NCBI GenBank assembly: GCA_900541345.1
Contig: UQJE01000024.1
Coordinates: 1 to 28,942 of the forward strand
Reading direction: 5' to 3'
Length of the DNA: 28,942 bases
DNA from: an uncultured Blautia sp.
GTDB lineage: Bacteria > Bacillota > Clostridia > Lachnospirales > Lachnospiraceae
Shown: positions 1-8,537 of the stretch, in pieces
How positions within the stretch are numbered: the first letter of the stretch is position 1
Layout of the letters: every line of letters begins with the position of its first letter
Position numbers and translations under genes: made by a program
The notes under the pieces: generated by a model
Databases searched by the model: none
The model's input: only the letters and a program-made list of their open reading frames with translations
What the model was told of the DNA's origin: nothing

Positions 1-1687
1 ATTTTGGAACTGCTTCACATTCTTTTACCTTTACAGCACGGAAATCTGACTTGCTGAATGTGTCAAAATCAACCATATCTTTGAATAATGGTTCCACTTC
101 TACATTAGAGAAATCGTATGTTTCTTTCACTTCAGCAATTGCTTTTTCCACTGTTTTTTCAACCGGAGCAGACTGTGCCGCATTGTTAGCTTCATTCTTT
201 GCAGCCCCCATGCTCTTCATTGTCGGGAACAGAAGCACGTCTCTGATCGCAGCTGAATCTGTAAGAAGCATACACATACGGTCAATACCAAAGCCGATTC
301 CACCTGTAGGCGGCATACCAACTTCAAGTGCATTCATAAAGTCTTCGTCTGTTGTATTTGCTTCCTCATCCCCCTGAGCAAGAAGCTCTTCCTGCGCTTT
401 GAAACGCTCTCTCTGGTCGATCGGGTCATTCAGCTCTGAGTAAGCATTTGCCATCTCCCAGCCGTTCATAAAGAACTCGAAACGTTCTGTATATTCCGGA
501 TTCTCCGGTTTCTTCTTTGTAAGCGGAGAAATCTCAATCGGATGATCCATAACAAATGTAGGCTGGATTAAGTGCTCTTCTACAAACTCTTCGAAGAAAA
601 GACTTAAAATATCGCCTTTTTTGTGACGCTCTTCAAATTCTACATGATGCTCTCTTGCAATGGCTCTTGCCTCTTCCAGTGTGTGGATTTCATCAAAATC
701 AACACCTGCATATTTCTTAACAGCATCTACCATTGTAATTCTTTCAAACGGCTTTCCAAGATCCATTTCCACACCGTTGTAAACAATTTTTGTTGTGCCA
801 AGAACTTCCTGCGCAACGTAACGGTAAAGATTTTCTGTAAGATCCATCATGCCGTGATAATCTGTATATGCCTGGTAAAGCTCCATAAGAGTAAACTCAG
901 GATTGTGACGTGTATCAAGACCCTCATTACGGAATACGCGTCCAATTTCGTATACTCTCTCAAGACCGCCTACGATCAGTCTCTTTAAGTAAAGTTCAAG
1001 AGAAATACGAAGCTTAAAGTCCTCATCAAGAGCGTTGAAGTGTGTCTCAAACGGTCTTGCTGCTGCGCCGCCTGCATTCGCAACGAGAATCGGTGTCTCT
1101 ACTTCCATAAATCCCTGAGTATCCAGGTATCTTCTGATTGCACTTAAAATTTTGGAGCGCTTAATAAAAGTATCTTTTACTTCCGGGTTCATGATAAGGT
1201 CTACATATCTCTGACGGTAACGAAGGTCTGTGTTTGTAAGACCATGGAATTTCTCCGGAAGAACCTGAAGGCTCTTTGATAACAGAGTTACCTCAGAAGC
1301 ATGGATAGAAGTTTCTCCTGTTTTTGTCTTGAAAACTTCACCTTTAATACCGATAATATCGCCTACATCAAGTTTTTTGAAATCTTTGTAGGACTCTTCT
1401 CCTATACTGTCTCTTGCAACGTAAGACTGGATTGTGCCCTGTAAATCCTGTACATGACAAAAAGATGCCTTTCCCATGACACGTTTGGACATCATACGTC
1501 CTGCAATCACTACAGTTTTTCCTTCCAGTTCCTCAAAACTGTCTTTTACTTCCTGGCTGTGGTGTGTTACATCAAATTTTACAATTTTAAACGGATCTTT
1601 CTCATTTGCCTGTAAGTCCGCCAGTTTCTCACGGCGCACCTTAAGGAGCTGGTTTAAATCCTGTTCCTGCTTCTTCTGCTCTGCCAT
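1..1687 (-). CDS. lysS: Lysyl-tRNA synthetase, class II, with C-terminal tRNA-binding extension (3' end outside window)
   Basis: This enzyme charges tRNA-Lys with lysine in the cytoplasm. The visible 562 codons show the N-terminal OB-fold anticodon-binding domain (about residues 50-145, including FCHVQDLQGTIQSYV), class II motif 2 (FRNEGLDTRHNPEFT) and motif 3 (GIGFGIDRMCML). A normal bacterial LysRS ends shortly after motif 3. This one continues through an Ala/Glu/Val-rich linker into FDTFSKSDFRAVKVKECEAVPK, which resembles the start of an EMAP-II/Trbp111-type tRNA-binding domain as found at the MetRS C-terminus. The start is the ATG at 1685-1687, behind AGGAGG. It lies 141 bp downstream of greA and is probably cotranscribed with it. 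The stop codon is outside the window, so the total length is unknown. The identity is secure; the nature of the extension is inferred from its first ~22 residues. Confidence 0.96.
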   Translation of the reverse strand, partial: MAEQKKQEQDLNQLLKVRREKLADLQANEKDPFKIVKFDVTHHSQEVKDSFEELEGKTVVIAGRMMSKRVMGKASFCHVQDLQGTIQSYVARDSIGEESYKDFKKLDVGDIIGIKGEVFKTKTGETSIHASEVTLLSKSLQVLPEKFHGLTNTDLRYRQRYVDLIMNPEVKDTFIKRSKILSAIRRYLDTQGFMEVETPILVANAGGAAARPFETHFNALDEDFKLRISLELYLKRLIVGGLERVYEIGRVFRNEGLDTRHNPEFTLMELYQAYTDYHGMMDLTENLYRYVAQEVLGTTKIVYNGVEMDLGKPFERITMVDAVKKYAGVDFDEIHTLEEARAIAREHHVEFEERHKKGDILSLFFEEFVEEHLIQPTFVMDHPIEISPLTKKKPENPEYTERFEFFMNGWEMANAYSELNDPIDQRERFKAQEELLAQGDEEANTTDEDFMNALEVGMPPTGGIGFGIDRMCMLLTDSAAIRDVLLFPTMKSMGAAKNEANNAAQSAPVEKTVEKAIAEVKETYDFSNVEVEPLFKDMVDFDTFSKSDFRAVKVKECEAVPK

Positions 1688-1722
1688 TTTGGTTCCTCCT
1701 GTTTTATTCTTCCTCTCAACTC

Positions 1723-1768
1723 CGAAACTTCTGCTGCGCAGAACCGCCCTTTCGGGCTTCATGTTTCG
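1723..1768 (-). repeat. Structured intergenic element (three-way-junction fold) between greA and lysS
   Basis: A closing stem CGAAAC (1723-1728)/GTTTCG (1763-1768) encloses two perfect hairpins. The first is TTCTGC-TGC-GCAGAA at 1729-1743; the second is GCCC-TTTC-GGGC at 1746-1757. There is no U-tract, so it is not a classical terminator. It could be a processing or mRNA-stability element, or a member of a dispersed intergenic repeat family. The symmetry is visible in the sequence; the role is unknown. Confidence 0.45.
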
Positions 1769-1828
1769 TCGTTGTACGCTCGGGTGAATGTGAATACTCG
1801 CTTCGCTCGTGCTTCCGTTCCTTCCTCG

Positions 1829-2311
1829 CTACACGTTTCGCTGGATTTCCAGTACCTTGTACTGCATCACGCCTGCCGGCATTTCCACTTCTACAATGTC
1901 CCCTTTATGTGCGCCGATCAGCGCTTTTCCTACCGGAGATTCGTTGGAAATTTTTCCTTCCAGGCTGTTTGCCTCTGTAGAGCCTACGATTTTCAGCTCG
2001 ATATCTTCTTCAAACTCAAAATCATGAACTTTTACTTTACATCCTACGCTGATTTTGTCAAGGTCTACTTCATCCTCTACAACAACCTCTGCGTTTTTCA
2101 GAATCTTTTCAATTTCCTCGATACGTGCTTCTATATCTCTCTGTTCATCTTTTGCTGCATCATACTCTGCGTTCTCGGATAAGTCGCCCTGTTCTCTGGC
2201 TTCTTTAATTTTCTCTGCTACTTCTTTTCTTTTTACTACTTTTAAATCATGCAGTTCTTCTTCTAATTTTTTCAGTCCTGCATAGGTAAGTAAGTTCTTC
2301 TTTTCTTCCAT
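1829..2311 (-). CDS. greA: Transcription elongation factor GreA
   Basis: GreA binds the RNA polymerase secondary channel and stimulates cleavage of backtracked transcripts, restarting stalled complexes. The 160-residue length is typical. The N-terminal coiled-coil domain (about residues 1-75) carries the family hallmark LSENAEYDAAKDEQ with the acidic tip. The C-terminal FKBP-like domain includes the ISNESPVGKALIGAHKGD segment. The ATG at 2309-2311 follows an AAGGAG-type ribosome binding site. It is the first gene after a strong promoter and appears to form a two-gene unit with lysS. Confidence 0.97.
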   Translation of the reverse strand: MEEKKNLLTYAGLKKLEEELHDLKVVKRKEVAEKIKEAREQGDLSENAEYDAAKDEQRDIEARIEEIEKILKNAEVVVEDEVDLDKISVGCKVKVHDFEFEEDIELKIVGSTEANSLEGKISNESPVGKALIGAHKGDIVEVEMPAGVMQYKVLEIQRNV

Positions 2312-2381
2312 TTTCCTTACTCCTTTTCCACTCTTTTTCTAAAAAAGGTTAGAGATACTCTAGGATATTCACAATTTCAGT

Positions 2382-2410
2382 ATTATACCCAAAACCCAAG
2401 TTATTGTCAA
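2382..2410 (-). promoter_or_regulatory. Perfect sigma-A promoter for greA-lysS
   Basis: On the minus strand a TTGACA -35 box (2405-2410) and a TATAAT -10 box (2382-2387) are separated by exactly 17 bp. Both hexamers match the consensus fully. The predicted start is near 2375, giving a leader of about 65 nt before greA. The -35 box lies 6 bp from the dusB stop codon, so greA-lysS is driven independently of the upstream run. Confidence 0.88.
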
Positions 2411-2415
2411 GGTTT

Positions 2416-3381
2416 TTACTCCATTCTCCCCAGGAGCTTTTCCAGCTCTTCATAACTGCTCACAAGATTCGTCTCCCGCCGAAGCGCTGCGCTGTGGCGC
2501 ATTCCTGCCGTATACCATGCCACATGCTTGCGCATCTCCCGAATACCTGTAAATTCGCCTTTTAAGTCAGTCTGCATTCTGGCATGGCGAAGGATCATTT
2601 CCCGTACTTCTTCCACAGGCGGACGAGAAAGTTTTTCCCCTGTCTCAAAGTAATGGTTCAGTTCCCGGAAAAGCCACGGATTTCCTCTTACCGCTCTTCC
2701 TATCATCACACCGTCGCATCCGGTTTCTTTTATAAGCGCCTCTGCTTTTTCCGGAGAATCCACATCTCCGTTTCCGATTACAGGAATAGATACCGCTTCT
2801 TTTACTCTGCGGATGGCATCCCAGTCTGCCGTTCCGGAATAATACTGCTGCCGCGTTCTGCCGTGAACCGCAATCGCCGCCGCTCCTGCATCCTCTACAC
2901 GCTTTGCAATATCTACAATATCCACCGGCTCATTTTCAAATCCAATGCGGACCTTCACAGTAAGCGGCTTTTTAATTGCAGAAGAAACGCTTTTTACAAT
3001 TTTTACAATCAGCTCCGGATTTTTTAAAAGAGCAGAACCCTCTCCGTTATTTACCACCTTTGGAACAGGACAGCCCATGTTAATATCCAGAATATCAAAA
3101 GGTCTCTCCTCAATCTCAGCAGCCACCCTTGCCATCAGCTCCGGTTCGCTTCCGAAAAGCTGCATCGATACCGGGTTTTCACATTTATCAATTTCCATCA
3201 GAGCCTCTGTATTTTTATTATGAAAGGAAATCGCTTTTGCACTGACCATTTCCATACAGATAAGACCGGCTCCCTGTTCCTTGCAGAGCTTTCGAAAAGG
3301 AAGGTCTGTAACGCCTGCCATAGGTGCAAGCACAAAGGGATTGTCAATCTCAACTTCTCCGATTTTCCACTTCATCCTCAT
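2416..3381 (-). CDS. dusB: tRNA-dihydrouridine synthase (DusB type)
   Basis: This FMN enzyme reduces uridines in the tRNA D-loop to dihydrouridine using NADPH. The TIM barrel shows the family blocks in order: APMAGVTDLPFRKLC near the N-terminus, MEMVSAKAI, DINMGCPVPKVV with the catalytic Cys region, KVRIGF, VHGRTRQQYYSG, GNGDVDSPEKA and the phosphate-binding MIGRAVRGNPWLF. Its 321 residues fit the family. The ATG at 3379-3381 overlaps the previous gene's stop (ATGA), indicating translational coupling; an alternative ATG two codons later is possible. It ends the long co-directional run before the greA promoter. Confidence 0.95.
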   Translation of the reverse strand: MRMKWKIGEVEIDNPFVLAPMAGVTDLPFRKLCKEQGAGLICMEMVSAKAISFHNKNTEALMEIDKCENPVSMQLFGSEPELMARVAAEIEERPFDILDINMGCPVPKVVNNGEGSALLKNPELIVKIVKSVSSAIKKPLTVKVRIGFENEPVDIVDIAKRVEDAGAAAIAVHGRTRQQYYSGTADWDAIRRVKEAVSIPVIGNGDVDSPEKAEALIKETGCDGVMIGRAVRGNPWLFRELNHYFETGEKLSRPPVEEVREMILRHARMQTDLKGEFTGIREMRKHVAWYTAGMRHSAALRRETNLVSSYEELEKLLGRME

Positions 3382-3743
3382 TCTTCGCCGTCCGCTTTCT
3401 TTTTTAATTCTTCCTCCGGAATATCTCCGAGGAAAAATACTTTATAATACATTTCCAGAGATTCCAGAAGATCTCTCTTATCTGTCTGAAGCTGCTTTAT
3501 TTTTAATGCGCTTCCGATTTCATCAAAACAGGCATCCGCCTCCAGAGCTTCTGTTTTAAACTGAAGTCTGCCATCCTCATCAAATTCCAGAGTGAGGACA
3601 CCGCCCACATCTTCTGTAAAAAGGACACACATAATCTGCAGCTCCTGCTTCACATGATCCGGCAGGGAATTAAAATCCTGATTAAAATAGTATTTCTGTT
3701 CGTATGCGCTTGCACCGCATAACACGATATTTTCCTGATACAT
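3378..3743 (-). CDS. Small conserved Lachnospiraceae protein of unknown function (possibly DUF6145)
   Basis: This acidic protein of 121 residues has no signal peptide or membrane segment and is probably cytosolic. It begins MYQENIVLCGASAYEQKYY and contains a conserved-looking core (LQIMCVLFTEDVGG) and a charged, helical C-terminus. I recall similar proteins in Lachnospiraceae under DUF6145, but this is from memory and its function is not known to me. The ATG at 3741-3743 follows AAAGGGG; a longer upstream reading would run into birA and lacks support. It is 13 bp after birA and overlaps dusB by 4 bp. Confidence 0.82.
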   Translation of the reverse strand: MYQENIVLCGASAYEQKYYFNQDFNSLPDHVKQELQIMCVLFTEDVGGVLTLEFDEDGRLQFKTEALEADACFDEIGSALKIKQLQTDKRDLLESLEMYYKVFFLGDIPEEELKKKADGEE

Positions 3744-3756
3744 AAAGTACCCCTTT

Positions 3757-4563
3757 CTATATGTAGCTGTAAAGCCCCCGGACAGATACCTCCCCGGCAC
3801 CAACTGCTTTTTCTGTTCCATCTGAAAGCCTTACAAGAAGTTCTCCTTTGTCATTGATTCCTGTACACACTCCCTCATAAGGATTGTTTTTATCAAGAAT
3901 CCTCACAGGCTGTCCGTAGTTTGCCAGTATCTCTTCATACTCGTTTTTCAGAAGAGAAAGGTCGTGTGTTTTATCAAATATTTCATAATTTTTCTCAAAT
4001 GCTTCCATAACAAGAGCAATCACCTGGTTTCTGTCTGTCCTGTTTCCGGATTCCAGAAAAAGAGAGGTTGCCTTATCTGAAAGCTCCCGGGGAAATCCCG
4101 GTATGTTTACATTAATGCCGGTTCCAATTCCAACATATCGGATTTTTGAACCGTTAAGACCCATTTCTGTTAAAATCCCGCAGATTTTCTTTTTGGAAAG
4201 CACCACATCATTGGGCCATTTGATTTCCGGGGAAAATCCCAGTTTCCGCACTGCCTGTGCCACAGAAAGCCCCATCACAAGCGTCAGCATGGGCGCGTAT
4301 TCCGGGGCAAAAGAAGGACGGAGAAGAATCGTCATCATAACGGATGTTCCCTCCTCCGCTTCCCATGCTCTTGTAAACCGGCCTCTTCCGGCAGTCTGAA
4401 ATTCCGCCACAGCCAGCGTTCCATGCTCCGCCCCGTCTTTTTCAAGTTTTTTTATCCATAAATTCGTAGAATCTGTTTCTTTTGCAAAATGGACGGTTTT
4501 GCCCGCCCATTTTGTATGTACTGCTTTTGAAATTGTCTCTTTTGTATATAAAATATCCGTCAT
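3757..4563 (-). CDS. birA: Biotin--[acetyl-CoA-carboxylase] ligase, catalytic-only (group I) type
   Basis: This ligase activates biotin to biotinyl-5'-AMP and transfers it to a lysine of biotin carboxyl carrier proteins. Visible motifs are the adenylate-binding AGRGRFTRAW (about residues 58-67), KWPNDV and KKICGILTEMG, followed by a C-terminal SH3-like cap. At 268 residues it lacks the N-terminal helix-turn-helix of bifunctional BirA, so it should not be an operator-binding repressor. The ATG overlaps the argF stop by 4 bp, indicating coupling. The spacing to the GGAG just upstream is short, so coupling may matter for initiation. Confidence 0.93.
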   Translation of the reverse strand: MTDILYTKETISKAVHTKWAGKTVHFAKETDSTNLWIKKLEKDGAEHGTLAVAEFQTAGRGRFTRAWEAEEGTSVMMTILLRPSFAPEYAPMLTLVMGLSVAQAVRKLGFSPEIKWPNDVVLSKKKICGILTEMGLNGSKIRYVGIGTGINVNIPGFPRELSDKATSLFLESGNRTDRNQVIALVMEAFEKNYEIFDKTHDLSLLKNEYEEILANYGQPVRILDKNNPYEGVCTGINDKGELLVRLSDGTEKAVGAGEVSVRGLYSYI

Positions 4564-5558
4564 TTCTCCGGCACTCCCAGTGTTGCCGCCATCACTGCTT
4601 TGATGGTATGCATACGGTTTTCTGCCTCGTCAAATACTTTTGACTGAGAAGATTCAAATACTTCGTCTGTCACTTCCATATCTGTAAGGCTGAAGCGTTC
4701 TCCCATCTCTTTTCCGATTTTTGTCTTTAAATCATGGAATGCAGGGAGACAGTGAAGGAAAATCGCATTCTGTCCTGCGTTTCTCATAACCTGTTTTGTC
4801 ACCTTATATGGTGTAAGGTCATGGATTCTTTCTTCCCATATATCATCCGGCTCTCCCATAGATACCCATACATCTGTATAAATAACGTCTGCATTTTTGC
4901 TTCCCGCTTCCACGTCTTCCGTAAGGGTAATGGTTCCTCCGGAAGCTTCTGCATACTGGCGGCACTGCTCTACCAGCTCCTCATTGGGGAAATATTTTTT
5001 ATTTGTGCAGGCAGTAAAGTGCATACCAAGCTTAGAGCAGGCAACCATAAGAGAATTTCCCATATTATAACGGGCATCTCCCATGTATACAAGACGGATT
5101 CCCTTTAAGCCGCCAAAATGCTCTCTGATGGTAAGCATATCTGCAAGCATCTGTGTGGGATGATACTCATTTGTAAGACCATTCCATACAGGAACGCCAG
5201 CATGAGCTGCAAGTTCCTCCACGATTTCCTGTCCAAAGCCTCTGTACTCAATTCCATCATACATGCGTCCCAGAACACGTGCTGTATCTGCAATGCTCTC
5301 TTTTTTTCCAATCTGAGAACCTGTGGGATCAAGATATGTACTGCCCATTCCAAGGTCATGGGCAGCCACCTCAAAGGCACATCGGGTTCTTGTGCTTGTC
5401 TTCTCGAAAATCAGGGCAATATTTTTGCCTTTGTGATATTCATGAAGCTCCCCCGCTTTTTTCTTCGCCTTTAATTCTGCTGCTAAATCCAGCAGATACA
5501 TGATTTCTTCCGGTGTAAAATCTTTTAAAGTAAGAAAATTCCTGCCTTTTAAGTTCAT
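4560..5558 (-). CDS. argF: Ornithine carbamoyltransferase
   Basis: It converts ornithine and carbamoyl phosphate to citrulline. The carbamoyl-phosphate site STRTR lies near residue 53, followed by DPTGSQIGKKES, the HPTQMLAD loop, the ornithine loop VSMGEPDD and the catalytic HCLPAFHD. The 332 residues are family-typical. I chose the ATG at 5556-5558 because AGGGAGG lies about 10 nt upstream; an upstream ATG at 5582 would add eight poorly conserved residues and contain that ribosome binding site. No arginine deiminase or carbamate kinase is nearby, so a biosynthetic role (argF) is more likely than a catabolic one (arcB), although other arg genes are also absent. Confidence 0.94.
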   Translation of the reverse strand: MNLKGRNFLTLKDFTPEEIMYLLDLAAELKAKKKAGELHEYHKGKNIALIFEKTSTRTRCAFEVAAHDLGMGSTYLDPTGSQIGKKESIADTARVLGRMYDGIEYRGFGQEIVEELAAHAGVPVWNGLTNEYHPTQMLADMLTIREHFGGLKGIRLVYMGDARYNMGNSLMVACSKLGMHFTACTNKKYFPNEELVEQCRQYAEASGGTITLTEDVEAGSKNADVIYTDVWVSMGEPDDIWEERIHDLTPYKVTKQVMRNAGQNAIFLHCLPAFHDLKTKIGKEMGERFSLTDMEVTDEVFESSQSKVFDEAENRMHTIKAVMAATLGVPEK

Positions 5559-5581
5559 GGCTTTGTCCTCCCTGCAAGTCA

Positions 5582-6562
5582 TTATTTTGTATTATCTGTC
5601 TCTTTCATTTTTTCCAGAGCCTTTTCCACTTTTACATCTTTGTCTACTACGATTTCCTTTAAAGAAGCAGCCAGTCCTGCGATTCCCTGAATATCAGAAG
5701 GAATAATAATCTTTGTAGCTCTGCCGTCCGCTGCTTTTCCAAATGCTTCAAGGCTCTTTAACGTAAGAACTGCATTATCTACGCCGGCTTCTTTTATCAT
5801 GCGGAGACCTTCTGCTGTTGCACTCTGTACTTTAAGCACTGCTTCCGCCTGACCTTCCGCTTCTTTGATCATGCGCTCTTTCTGTGCCTCTGCACGAAGA
5901 ATCGCCGCCTGCTTTTCCGCTTCTGCGTCAAGAATTGCCGACTGTTTTTTACCTTCTGCAACAAGAATCGTAGAACGCTTCTCGCCTTCTGCGATCAGAA
6001 TTGCTTCACGGCGTTCACGCTCTGCCTTCATCTGTTTTTCCATTGCGTCCTGAATGGCAGCCGGAGGCATGATATTTTTCAATTCCACACGGTTTACCTT
6101 GATGCCCCACTGGTCTGTTGCTTCATCGAGAGACGCTCTCATTTTTGTGTTGATTACCTCACGGGAAGTCAGCGTTTCATCAAGTTCCATATCACCGATA
6201 ATATTTCGGAGTGTTGTTGCAGAAAGATTTTCAATCGCCATAATCGGGTTGTCTACTCCGTATGCGTAAAGCTTTGGATCTGTGATCTGGAAAAATACAA
6301 CCGTATCAATCTGAATCGTTACATTATCTTTTGTGATAACCGGCTGCGGCGGAAAATCCACAACCTGTTCTTTTAAATTTACTTTTCTTGCTACGCGCTC
6401 AATGAACGGCAGTTTAAAATGAATACCGGTTCCCCATGTATCCCGGTATGCCCCAAGGCGCTCCAGAACAATCGCGTATGCCTGCGGCACAATGCGAATA
6501 CAAGAAGCTAAAATCCATAATGCCAGAAGAATAATAATTACAAGAAAAATCATACCACCCAT
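5582..6562 (-). CDS. SPFH/Band 7 (stomatin-prohibitin) membrane protein, QmcA-like
   Basis: This is a membrane-anchored scaffold of the SPFH superfamily, known to form large oligomers linked to membrane microdomains and protease partners. One N-terminal membrane segment (about residues 4-24, MIFLVIIILLALWILASC) is followed by the Band 7 domain (about 25-185). A long Ala/Glu/Lys coiled coil (about 185-260) has recurring AEGEK/AEAEK/AEAQK units. A short C-terminal tail follows. It starts 3 bp after the NfeD-like gene, whose terminal codons contain its AAGGAGGG ribosome binding site. NfeD-SPFH pairing is a classic arrangement and supports a joint role in membrane quality control or organisation. 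The exact function is not assignable. Confidence 0.93.
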   Translation of the reverse strand: MGGMIFLVIIILLALWILASCIRIVPQAYAIVLERLGAYRDTWGTGIHFKLPFIERVARKVNLKEQVVDFPPQPVITKDNVTIQIDTVVFFQITDPKLYAYGVDNPIMAIENLSATTLRNIIGDMELDETLTSREVINTKMRASLDEATDQWGIKVNRVELKNIMPPAAIQDAMEKQMKAERERREAILIAEGEKRSTILVAEGKKQSAILDAEAEKQAAILRAEAQKERMIKEAEGQAEAVLKVQSATAEGLRMIKEAGVDNAVLTLKSLEAFGKAADGRATKIIIPSDIQGIAGLAASLKEIVVDKDVKVEKALEKMKETDNTK

Positions 6563-6565
6563 AAA

Positions 6566-7003
6566 TTAACCCTCCTTAACTTCTTTTACAATCAGTTTTA
6601 CACCATGTATTTCTTCAATCTCAACCACCGCATTTTCCGGGATTTTCACGGAGTCATCCGAGGTTCGCGCCATCCATTCTATGTCACGTATCCTCACATG
6701 CCCTGTCTGGGCAAGATTATCAATTTTTTCGATCACAACTGCTTTTTTTCCCAAAAGGCTTTCTGCATTTGTCTTCTCAACATTGTGATTCATATACCGC
6801 ACTGCCACAGGTCTTGTAAAAATAAGAAGTACAAGCGATACTGCGAAAAATAAAACAAACTGCAGAACAACTCCTGCGCCACAGTATGCGGCAATGGCAG
6901 CTACAAGTGCGCCACCTGCAAACCAGATAGTTGTAAGTCCTGCCGTAATCGCCTCAATAATAAGAAGAACAGCAAGAATTCCAAGCCATATCATCGGTTC
7001 CAT
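6566..7003 (-). CDS. NfeD-like membrane protein (short form, partner of the SPFH protein)
   Basis: This 145-residue protein has about three to four hydrophobic segments packed into residues 3-75. A C-terminal soluble OB-fold domain (about 85-145) contains the typical LLGKKAVVIEKI and GHVRIRDIEWMARTSD motifs. It lacks the ClpP-like protease domain of long NfeD proteins. The ATG at 7001-7003 follows AAAGGGGG. Because it is directly coupled to the SPFH gene, the two probably act as a complex. The symbol nfeD is a family name rather than a functional assignment. Confidence 0.92.
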   Translation of the reverse strand: MEPMIWLGILAVLLIIEAITAGLTTIWFAGGALVAAIAAYCGAGVVLQFVLFFAVSLVLLIFTRPVAVRYMNHNVEKTNAESLLGKKAVVIEKIDNLAQTGHVRIRDIEWMARTSDDSVKIPENAVVEIEEIHGVKLIVKEVKEG

Positions 7004-7044
7004 AAAAATCCCCCTTTCTCTTTATTTCCCCCGCAGAGCTTCCG

Positions 7045-7827
7045 TCAGCCCCGGCGCTGCCTGGAAACTTCATACATCAGGATGCCTGCTGCCATAGCAG
7101 CATTGAGAGACTCCACTTCTCCGCACATGGGAATCCGTATCAGACAGTCTGCACTTTCAGCCGCCGAATCCGTAAGTCCCTTTCCTTCGTTTCCTATAAA
7201 AAATGCAGTTCCCCCAAGGTAAGATTCCCTGTCATAGGAATTTTCCCCTTTTAAATGGGCTGCAAATGTACGGACTGATTTTTCCTTAAGCTTCTCCTTC
7301 CATGATACCACATCTTCTATATAGAGAAAAGGCATTCTGTATATAGAACCCATAGTGGAACGGATCACTTTTGGATTTGTCACATCTACGCATGTCTTTG
7401 TGAGAAGAACGCCTGTAATACCAGCGCCCTCTCCTGTCCGGAAAATGGTTCCCACATTTCCCGGATCCTGTAAATCCTCCAAAACCATGAGAAAAGGCTT
7501 TTCACCACGAAAAAAAACTTCTTCTGTATACACAGGTTTTTTCAACACAGTAAGAACACCCTGGGGCGTCCGCGTATCGCTCATCTGACGAAACACAGGA
7601 TCAGCCACAATTTCATACTCAAGAGACTCCGCTGTTATTTTCCCCAGAATTTCTTCATCTTCCGAAAGAGACTCCGCTACGTAAACTCTGGAAATCCAGT
7701 CTGCCGGAGCTTCCCGAAACATTTTTCTTCCCTCTGCCGTAAAAAGCCCCTGCTGGCGTCTTGCCTTCGCCTTCTGATTTAACTGTATTACATTTTTTAC
7801 CTGACTGTTATTTACGCTTGTAATCAT
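7045..7827 (-). CDS. SpoU/TrmH-family RNA 2'-O-methyltransferase (RlmB-like)
   Basis: It transfers a methyl group from S-adenosylmethionine to a ribose 2'-OH, most likely in 23S rRNA. An N-terminal L30e-like substrate-binding domain (about 1-95) precedes the SPOUT knot. The knot carries motif 1 (LEDLQDPGNVGTIFRT), motif 2 (FFIGNEGKGL) and motif 3 (IPMCGEVESLNAAMAAGILMYE region). The family identity is clear; the exact target nucleotide is not. I chose the ATG at 7825-7827 because GGAGAAG sits at the right distance upstream. The ATG at 7839, next to the ktrA stop, would place that ribosome binding site inside the gene and add four residues. Confidence 0.9.
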   Translation of the reverse strand: MITSVNNSQVKNVIQLNQKAKARRQQGLFTAEGRKMFREAPADWISRVYVAESLSEDEEILGKITAESLEYEIVADPVFRQMSDTRTPQGVLTVLKKPVYTEEVFFRGEKPFLMVLEDLQDPGNVGTIFRTGEGAGITGVLLTKTCVDVTNPKVIRSTMGSIYRMPFLYIEDVVSWKEKLKEKSVRTFAAHLKGENSYDRESYLGGTAFFIGNEGKGLTDSAAESADCLIRIPMCGEVESLNAAMAAGILMYEVSRQRRG

Positions 7828-7839
7828 AAACTTCTCCAT

Positions 7840-8499
7840 TTATCGTATAAATGCAGGGTCTGCATTTAAGTCCTGGTTTTTTCCGATCGCAATAATATAA
7901 CAGCCTTCTTTCAGAACTTCCTCCGGTCTGATGTTTACATCAACCTGCTCGTCTTGTTTGATTCCGATAACGTTGATGCGGTATTTTTCCCGAATTTTCA
8001 GCTCCATGAGAGATTTTCCTACCCAATCGTCCGGTATTTTAAATTCTGCAATACTGAATTCCGAAGAAAGCTCAAATACATCCACATACCCATTTGTCAT
8101 CAGATTTTTTGCTGTACGAAATCCCATTGACTGTTCCGGATAAATTACTTTATCTGCCCCAATCTTATCAAGGATGCGTCCGTGCAGAGCGTTCGTTGCC
8201 TTTGCCATAACAAAAGGAACACCCAGCTCCTTCGCCTGCATCGTCGCCACAATGCTCGCCTCGATATTATCGGAAATAGAAATAACAGCAACATCTACGT
8301 TCTGCACGCCCAGAGATTTCAAAACTCCCGGTTCACGCACATCTGCCCTTACAGCATATGTTACCTTATCCGCAACTTCCTGTACTTTTTCATCATTTAC
8401 ATCTACTGCAAGAACATCACTGTTAGACTCTGCAAGCGTTTCTGCAAGCGTGATTCCAAACTGTCCAAGACCAATGACTGCAAAAGATTTATCTCTCAT
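7840..8499 (-). CDS. ktrA: K+ uptake regulatory subunit, KtrA/TrkA family
   Basis: This cytosolic gating subunit assembles as a nucleotide-binding ring under the KtrB membrane channel. The RCK_N Rossmann domain (about 1-125) has GLGQFG for dinucleotide binding and an acidic residue at the end of the second strand (AVDVND). The RCK_C domain occupies about 135-219. The 219 residues match KtrA rather than the double-length TrkA of Proteobacteria. The gene sits 38 bp after the membrane subunit, with a GGAGG ribosome binding site about 13 nt upstream of the ATG. Confidence 0.94.
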   Translation of the reverse strand: MRDKSFAVIGLGQFGITLAETLAESNSDVLAVDVNDEKVQEVADKVTYAVRADVREPGVLKSLGVQNVDVAVISISDNIEASIVATMQAKELGVPFVMAKATNALHGRILDKIGADKVIYPEQSMGFRTAKNLMTNGYVDVFELSSEFSIAEFKIPDDWVGKSLMELKIREKYRINVIGIKQDEQVDVNIRPEEVLKEGCYIIAIGKNQDLNADPAFIR

Positions 8500-8537
8500 A
8501 TTCTTTTATATTCCTCCAAAAGCTGTATATACCGCTT

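Noticed and set aside
2312..2416. T-box or lysine riboswitch upstream of greA-lysS
   Set aside because: The leader is only about 65 nt, with no T-box sequence, specifier stem or terminator.
4560..5558. Catabolic ornithine carbamoyltransferase (arcB) of an arginine deiminase operon
   Set aside because: No arcA, arcC or antiporter gene is adjacent; neighbours are birA and the NfeD/SPFH pair.
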